Below are positions 60,801 through 64,000 of a DNA stretch of 64,000 bases, one piece after another. The number at the start of each line of letters is the position of its first letter. The stretch's first letter is position 1. The position numbers and the translations under genes are program-made. This DNA comes from Pardosa pseudoannulata. Lineage: Eukaryota; Arthropoda; Arachnida; Araneae; Lycosidae. The notes below the pieces were generated by a model. It ran no database searches and was not told the origin of the DNA. It saw only the letters and a list, made by a program, of their open reading frames with translations. The stretch is from positions 172,615,989-172,679,988 of the forward strand of contig CM063505.1 in the NCBI GenBank assembly GCA_032207245.1, read 5' to 3'.

Positions 60801-62415
60801 GATATCTTTAGTGGTAGGGCAAATACTCAACATTACATACTTTTTTTTATACAAAATTTTACATGCCACTAATTGTTATGGTTACAAAAATATATATGGT
60901 GGTGGCAGGAAGCTCATAGAATGAATGAAAAAAAAGTAATAATTTGTACAAAGATATTATATGAGAGAAAAATTTCTTAAAATATGTTATAAAAGTGCAG
61001 TTTCTCAACATATTTTTTTGTTAAAAGTTCCTTACTAAATTTGCATTATACTTGAAAATAAATTAAAAGCCAATACTTTTGTTTTCATCTTTAATTTTAT
61101 ATTTTTAAATCATTTTTTAAAATAATTTTGAAAAAAAAATGTTAAGTAATTATCAAAGGCATGCTAGTGTATCTTTTTAAAATTTCTTTCAGAAAGAATT
61201 TTATTTAGAAACAAAGCTATTTAATTTTTTTTATTTATTCATTGTATTATATGTTAACTATATTGGTAGAGTTTATTTGTGCAAAGTATATATTTCATTG
61301 ATTATTAATCTCAATTCATTGTGAACTATGTAGATTCTACACATGCATTATTCCTAAGAGCAACATATCTCATTTGCCATCGTTTGATATCATCTTGGAA
61401 AACTGATCTCAATGTGTCTTTAGCTGCTTTAGAAGTCTTATCTGGTCTTGCTCGTATACATTTGCCCCAAGCAGGTAAAATATTTATTTATTCAATACTT
61501 TGGTACTGTTATTTGGTATTTTTTATTATTCCTTATACTTTTGTGAAATGTTTCATTTTCAACTAAGTTTCAGAGTGATATTGTGGTAGTATCTCCTATA
61601 AAATCAATGAAATTATTAAATAGTTTTAATAACATTTATAGATCATTTTTTTAAAATAAAAAACATAACAATTTTAGATAAATAATAATTTTTTTTTAGT
61701 TAAATATAATTTATAACACAATGCAAAATTCATTTGTTTTTTAAATTTTTTGAAAAACTAAAATTTTATGGTGTAGTAATTCTTTTTGGTAATTGCCTAA
61801 ATATTGGGGTTTAAAACTATTTTTTCTATATATATATTGATTATACAGTTTTGTGTTATGTGCTTGTTATCGACATTTGTTAATAAATGTTTATGTATAT
61901 TTTTTCTCTTTTACTGCAGTCAAAATTGCAACAGGTTAGTCTTTTCATTTTAGAACTTATTACTGTATTATCTGCTTTTTTATATATACCATTCTTGGAG
62001 TAATGAAGTTTTTATAAACAGATTTTTCTGTTTATGAATGTATTTCTCTGATATTACTGATAATTGGTATCAAAATATGAAACTTGTTTAAGAAAGGTAT
62101 CTTTCAAAAATTTTGAATAAGAATTATTTTTGCTTTATAAAACATTTTGAAGAGTTCTTTAATAATTTTTGTAATATGCATTTTTTAGATTCTTTGGAAG
62201 GAAAGAGAGCTGTAAAGTGGATTTGTGATTATATAGTCTTCCAGTGCTCTAGACCTCCACCTGCTCATTCTAAAGATCTCCATTCCACAATTGTAGCTGC
62301 TTATCAGTGTGTAACAACTTGGCTTGTTGAGCATCCTGATCTCTTGAATGATAAAGAAACTGTCCATACAGTATTAGAAGTGGTTGAATTAGGAATATCT
62401 GGTTCAAAATCTCAG
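39835..62415 (+). CDS. Ral GTPase-activating protein subunit beta, N-terminal 900 codons (16 exons)
   Basis: Exons: 39835-40038, 42061-42259, 44182-44346, 45230-45463, 46829-47089, 48147-48287, 48379-48654, 50968-51212, 51948-52084, 52189-52292, 52595-52714, 54346-54462, 58076-58189, 61334-61474, 61920-61934, 62189-62415. All borders are GT-AG and the phases agree across every junction. The joined protein follows vertebrate RALGAPB from its first residues (MYSEW) through landmarks such as [76 protein letters not shown] and [11 protein letters not shown] to ISGSKSQ. Beta is the non-catalytic partner that heterodimerises with RALGAPA1/2 to switch off RalA/RalB in the cytosol, downstream of insulin-AKT. 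The Rap-GAP-like C-terminal third is beyond the window. Confidence 0.96.
40330..40544 (+). mobile_element. tRNA-derived SINE, family 1, in RALGAPB intron 1
   Basis: SINE 40344-40530 with a perfect 14-bp duplication CCATATGCTGTCAG (40330-40343, 40531-40544). A box GATGGCCGATTGG, B box GGGTTCAATTCCCAC, tail CCAAACCAAACCAAACCATA. Confidence 0.93.
41391..41563 (+). mobile_element. tRNA-derived SINE, family 1, in RALGAPB intron 1
   Basis: Starts GCTGAACGATGGCCGAATGG, B box GGGTTTGAATCCC, ends near CTCCAAAACCAG. Imperfect flanking duplication TTTCTCTCTGAAAG / TTTCTTCCTGAAAG. Confidence 0.88.
42061..42259 (+). CDS. RALGAPB exon 2
   Basis: 199 nt, acceptor ATTTTAG, donor GTAAGA. Encodes [20 protein letters not shown] and onward to [11 protein letters not shown]. 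Confidence 0.95.
42655..44090. mobile_element. Putative non-autonomous DNA element with decayed inverted ends, RALGAPB intron 2
   Basis: The left end (ACTGAAGAACCGAGTTCCCC ... GGCGCCAACTGTGCCAACC) aligns loosely over about 70 bp with the reverse complement of the right end (ACTGAACGTGTGGGTGCCCC ... AGTATGGCAACCGG). No target duplication or coding region found; tentative. Confidence 0.3.
44182..44346 (+). CDS. RALGAPB exon 3
   Basis: 165 nt, acceptor TATTTTCAG, donor GTAAGA. Encodes the conserved [20 protein letters not shown] block. Confidence 0.96.
45230..45463 (+). CDS. RALGAPB exon 4
   Basis: 234 nt, acceptor TTGATAG, donor GTAAGT. Encodes [20 protein letters not shown] and [12 protein letters not shown], close to the vertebrate sequence. 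Confidence 0.96.
46829..47089 (+). CDS. RALGAPB exon 5, tandem acceptor
   Basis: 261 nt from the first acceptor of a TAGCAG (NAGNAG) pair, donor GTAAGT. The upstream acceptor gives SDDDTHLVP, which aligns better to the vertebrate DEDASLIP; the downstream one (exon from 46832) would replace the S-D pair by one Y. Confidence 0.93.
47255..47355. repeat. (AT)n-(CATA)n compound microsatellite, RALGAPB intron 5
   Basis: An AT run followed by CATACATA units and a short GATA run. Confidence 0.95.
48147..48287 (+). CDS. RALGAPB exon 6
   Basis: 141 nt, acceptor CTTTAG, donor GTTTAT (weak). Encodes a Ser/Thr/Pro-rich low-complexity stretch, as in the vertebrate linker. Confidence 0.88.
48379..48654 (+). 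CDS. RALGAPB exon 7
   Basis: 276 nt, separated by only 91 nt from exon 6, donor GTAATT. Ser/Pro/Thr/Gln-rich, then [20 protein letters not shown], matching the vertebrate RPKVNSILNLFGSWLFDAA block. Confidence 0.93.
48684..50520. other. RALGAPB intron 7, nothing recognised
   Basis: AT-rich intron without identifiable elements apart from the microsatellite that follows. Confidence 0.45.
50540..50671. repeat. (AT)n array, RALGAPB intron 7
   Basis: AT runs separated by ATACATATACATAT and GTATATGTAAGC interruptions. Confidence 0.95.
50968..51212 (+). CDS. RALGAPB exon 8
   Basis: 245 nt, acceptor TTTTTAG, phase-0 donor GTAAGT. Encodes [20 protein letters not shown]. Confidence 0.95.
51948..52084 (+). 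CDS. RALGAPB exon 9
   Basis: 137 nt, acceptor GTTTCAG, donor GTGCTA. Encodes [20 protein letters not shown] and [12 protein letters not shown]. Confidence 0.93.
52189..52292 (+). CDS. RALGAPB exon 10
   Basis: 104 nt, acceptor ATTCTAG, donor GTATAA. Encodes [20 protein letters not shown]. Confidence 0.94.
52376..52453. repeat. (AT)n array, RALGAPB intron 10
   Basis: About 78 bp, almost pure AT, ending in ATAGATTAGATTAGATA. Confidence 0.95.
52595..52714 (+). CDS. RALGAPB exon 11
   Basis: 120 nt, acceptor TTTCCAG, donor GTAAGA. Encodes [20 protein letters not shown]. Confidence 0.94.
53335..53382. repeat. (AT)n array, RALGAPB intron 11
   Basis: About 48 bp of AT, followed by ACATGGATGAGTGGTTAAGG, which resembles a tRNA A-box head and may be a SINE relic. 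Confidence 0.85.
53939..54166 (+). pseudogene. hAT-type transposase C-terminal (dimerisation) domain remnant
   Basis: Lies in RALGAPB intron 11. Reads [20 protein letters not shown] and [15 protein letters not shown], matching the hAT C-terminal dimerisation pattern (L-x-x-F-x-S-T-Y-L-C-E ... R-x-R-L-T-D-x-x-L). It has no Met start, no catalytic RNase-H-like core and no visible terminal repeats, so it is a fragment of a dead element or of a domesticated-type hAT relative. About 70 codons remain open, ending at TAG after TLYC. Confidence 0.65.
54346..54462 (+). CDS. RALGAPB exon 12
   Basis: 117 nt, acceptor TTTCTAG, donor GTAAGG. Encodes [18 protein letters not shown] and a Ser-rich tail. Confidence 0.9.
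54833..54936. repeat. (AT)n-(GGAT)n-(AGAT)n compound microsatellite, RALGAPB intron 12
   Basis: AT run, about eight GGAT units, then about four AGAT units. Confidence 0.95.
56561..58035. repeat. Intronic tandem duplication (about 340-360 bp), second copy split by a TTAA element
   Basis: Copy 1 (about 56561-56900) and copy 2 (about 56921-57168 plus 57964-58035) share TTTACATTATAA, TCTCATA-CATCTTTTAAGAT, TATTAAATAATGCA, TGTAACACCTTT and GTTAGTTATG. Substitutions are many, so the duplication is old. It lies just upstream of exon 13. Confidence 0.75.
57165..57967. mobile_element. piggyBac-like non-autonomous element, RALGAPB intron 12
   Basis: 57169-57963 starts CCCTCCGTCGTGCA and ends TGCACCTGACGGAGGG; the outer CCCTCCGTC / GACGGAGGG is a perfect inverted repeat. 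Flanked by TTAA on the left and TTAT on the right. A hairpin CAGGTTCA...TGAACCTG lies at about 57197-57220. No transposase frame seen. Confidence 0.7.
58076..58189 (+). CDS. RALGAPB exon 13
   Basis: 114 nt, acceptor CCCTTCAG, donor GTAAAA. Acidic/Ser-rich, ending [16 protein letters not shown]. Confidence 0.85.
59280..59397 (+). repeat. Degenerate family-1 SINE remnant, RALGAPB intron 13
   Basis: TGGAGTTTATAGATTTGAAT, TTTGTAGTCATTCTAAACTG and AGAGTAGCCCTTGTGTAG follow the order of the family-1 body; the head is lost. Confidence 0.65.
59550..59839 (+). mobile_element. Family-1 SINE carrying a nested MITE, RALGAPB intron 13
   Basis: The SINE 59564-59825 (GCCGAACACTGGCCGATTGG head, GGGTTCGAGTCCCAC B box, CCAAACTAAACC tail) is flanked by a perfect 14-bp duplication TCATTCTAAAGAAA (59550-59563, 59826-59839). 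The body is split at GGCTTTAA by a 78-bp MITE. Confidence 0.93.
59667..59752. mobile_element. 78-bp piggyBac-like MITE inside a SINE
   Basis: 59671-59748 has perfect 14-bp inverted ends CACATTCGCTGCCG / CGGCAGCGAATGTG and is flanked by TTAA on both sides (59667-59670, 59749-59752). Next to the left end is a second perfect palindrome GATCACGCGC-CA-GCGCGTGATC (59684-59705). Sibling SINEs read GGCTTTAAGCAGTAGG with a single TTAA, proving the duplication. Confidence 0.93.
59840..61320. other. Rest of RALGAPB intron 13
   Basis: AT-rich, no element recognised. Confidence 0.45.
61334..61474 (+). CDS. RALGAPB exon 14
   Basis: 141 nt, acceptor CTATGTAG (weak pyrimidine tract), donor GTAAAA. Encodes [20 protein letters not shown] and ARIHLPQA. 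Confidence 0.93.
61920..61934 (+). CDS. RALGAPB exon 15, 15-nt microexon
   Basis: TCAAAATTGCAACAG between a strong acceptor (CTCTTTTACTGCAG) and donor GTTAGT. Phase 1 on both sides, it adds VKIAT and bridges QA to DSLEGKRA; the vertebrate protein has a matching VKVMVDS segment, supporting its inclusion. Confidence 0.88.
62189..62415 (+). CDS. RALGAPB exon 16
   Basis: 227 nt, acceptor TTTTTTAG, phase-0 donor GTAAGG. Encodes [35 protein letters not shown] and [12 protein letters not shown]. Confidence 0.96.
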
Positions 62416-62444
62416 GTAAGGAAGGTTTAAAGGAATCTTTTATA

Positions 62445-63445
62445 TACAGTGAAACTTCTCCGATCAGCCACCCTTCTAAACAGGCGATTTCTCATGGCAC
62501 AGATTTTTCAACTCATAGACCTAAGGGTAAAATAACCTGTATCAGCGGCCACCTGACCCCCTCTATACGGCTACCAAGTGGGATTGTCCATTTCATTTTT
62601 TGGGAAATTCTACTCACTGCATGCTTTAATTTTGAGCGGAAAAACTGAAGGTTATGTTTATGGTCGGATATAAGACCCGGGAATAACTTTGGAAGTCCAA
62701 TCTCGTGGTCCCCCCTCCCCCATTCTTTCTTAGAAAAAATTAAATCTGTTATCTCTTTTGTATTCTCCACACACCCTTCAGATAGGGAAACCTTATTGCA
62801 CCACCCATAGAAACTGAGGAAGGATCTAGACAACCAGGCATTGAAGGTGTCCTAAGCCTAAGGCCTTTGTTTGGAATTCCAAAAGGTACAGTTAAGGAAG
62901 AACTGCACGTCTGCCAGCAAAAGTGCCATTCACTCCAGTTTTGTTTCATTAGTTGGGCAGTGATGTAAGTTGCAATGATGTCGAAATGCATTTTCCTAAA
63001 TCTCAAGCAGGTTATTGAAGTTCTGCATGAATATGAGAATGGCAAATCAGCAAGAAAGTTAGTTGAATTATCTAATTGCGGAAGAATGCTAATCAACAAA
63101 GTCATTAAAGAAAAGAATTTGATTTTGAAGGAGTATGAAAACTTCAATTTTCTGCTTTTAAAGAAATAAACGAACTTAAAAAATTGTTGTTATAGAGAAA
63201 AGTAAAAATTTAAAACACAAATTGTAGCCTTTTTAAAAAAAATGTAAAAAAGCATAAAATAAAGTACTATTTTATCTTTAGATAAGTTTTTAATTTCATT
63301 TTAAACAAGGAATATATGTCAAACTAGTTTATATTACGCATTATAGCAATTATCTTATAATAAAACCCTTCAGAGTGGCCACCCCCTCTGAACGGCCAAA
63401 TATTCTCTGTACGGTGGAGTGGCTGCTCAGAGAGTTTTCACTATA
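62445..63445 (+). mobile_element. Tigger/pogo-type transposon, deletion derivative, RALGAPB intron 16
   Basis: 62447-63443 has inverted ends CAGTGAAACTTCTCCGATCA and, at the right, the reverse complement ending AGTGAAAACTCTCTGAGCAG, flanked by TA. CAGTGAAA with a TA target is typical of Tigger (pogo) elements. At 997 bp it is less than half the usual length of autonomous members. The left end lies 31 nt downstream of the exon 16 donor. Confidence 0.88.
62975..63169 (+). pseudogene. Tigger transposase N-terminal fragment
   Basis: 64 codons: MMSKCIFLNLKQVIEVLHEY, then GKSARKLVELSNCGRMLINK, the Pipsqueak/CENP-B type helix-turn-helix at the N terminus of pogo/Tigger transposases. A stop follows at 63167-63169; the second DNA-binding domain and the DDE core are deleted. 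Confidence 0.85.
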
Positions 63446-63993
63446 TTTATTTTAGGAGCATTAAATTTATTTCAAATGCTATTTGTTTTGGTGAAAAATA
63501 CTTATTTTAAAAAATGTTGATTATTTTATACCTTTAGCTTCTAAATATTTTTCTATTCTGTTACTCAGTGTCTTAACTGATAGGTATTTTGGTTATCTTT
63601 AACTAATATTTAATGAAAGGAAAGACCTGAAAAGTTCTAAAAACTATGAAGTATGAAAGCATTTTACTTCAGTAAACAAACTAAAATGAAGAATTAAATG
63701 TAAAAATAAATTAGTTCAATTAATTGCATTAAAACATTTATATTTGTTAAAAACTGCACTATTAAAAGGGGCAGAAGCATGAATGTAAATAGAAATTACA
63801 ATGGAAATTTAGCTTTTATTATAATATAGTTTTAGTCAATGAGCTGAATTCTTAATACATAAATCTTGGAGATTTTGTCATTCCAGGCTATTGCCCCATT
63901 TAACAGACTGATGACCAGGCCCAGTCCATTTTTTTATGCTATAGAAACATATAAAAATATATGCTTATAATGAAAGAGTATTTTTTTCTATAG

Positions 63994-64000
63994 CCAAAAA
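63994..64000 (+). CDS. Possible start of RALGAPB exon 17, cut by the window edge
   Basis: TTTTTTTCTATAG ends at 63993, a good acceptor, and the following CCAAAAA would continue the phase-0 junction as P-K. Only seven bases are visible. Confidence 0.4.

Noticed and set aside
62513..63147. Minus-strand frames of 106 and 132 codons near exon 16
   Set aside because: They fall inside the Tigger derivative, opposite its transposase fragment, with no similarity of their own.

Overview
The window is AT-rich, intron-rich animal DNA packed with transposable elements. The protein families and the repeat load (tRNA-derived SINEs, Tc1/mariner, piggyBac-like MITEs, copia, a CsRn1-type Ty3 element, an R1/Jockey-like LINE, an expanded ionotropic-receptor type gene) fit an arthropod. 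A chelicerate, most likely a spider, is my best inference, made from family resemblance only.

Two host genes are supported. (1) Minus strand, 16480 down to 2660: five exons of an ionotropic receptor / ionotropic glutamate receptor-like channel. They join in frame through ligand-binding lobe S1, M1, pore loop, M3 and the start of S2; the 3' end lies left of the window and the 5' end is unresolved (a 9-codon candidate first exon lies at 26354-26380). (2) Plus strand, 39835 to beyond 64000: sixteen exons (900 codons) of the Ral GTPase-activating protein beta subunit, RALGAPB, including a 15-nt microexon (61920-61934) and a NAGNAG acceptor (46828-46832). Its C-terminal third lies right of the window.

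Between and inside these genes: a 5.7 kb Ty1/copia element (20470-26183; 393-bp LTRs with 3 differences, 5-bp TSD, pol broken by two stops and a frame change, and a PBS matching the anticodon arm of initiator tRNA-Met); a 4.6 kb Ty3 element of CsRn1 type (34250-38892; identical 244-bp LTRs, 4-bp TSD, open gag and pol); three solo LTRs with TSDs; several Tc1/mariner copies, all broken; a Tigger/pogo deletion derivative, a hAT remnant and a LINE RNase H remnant; and at least five TTAA-type (piggyBac-like) elements. One tRNA-derived SINE family with a CCAAA-type tail has seven recognisable copies plus remnants.

Several insertions are nested and self-documenting: a SINE in a solo LTR, a 78-bp MITE in a SINE, a truncated SINE in a 44-bp satellite monomer, and a TTAA element in one copy of an intronic tandem duplication. 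An exact 44-bp x 3 = 132-bp higher-order repeat lies at 16853-17248. Long (AT)n arrays recur throughout and produce spurious YIYI open frames.
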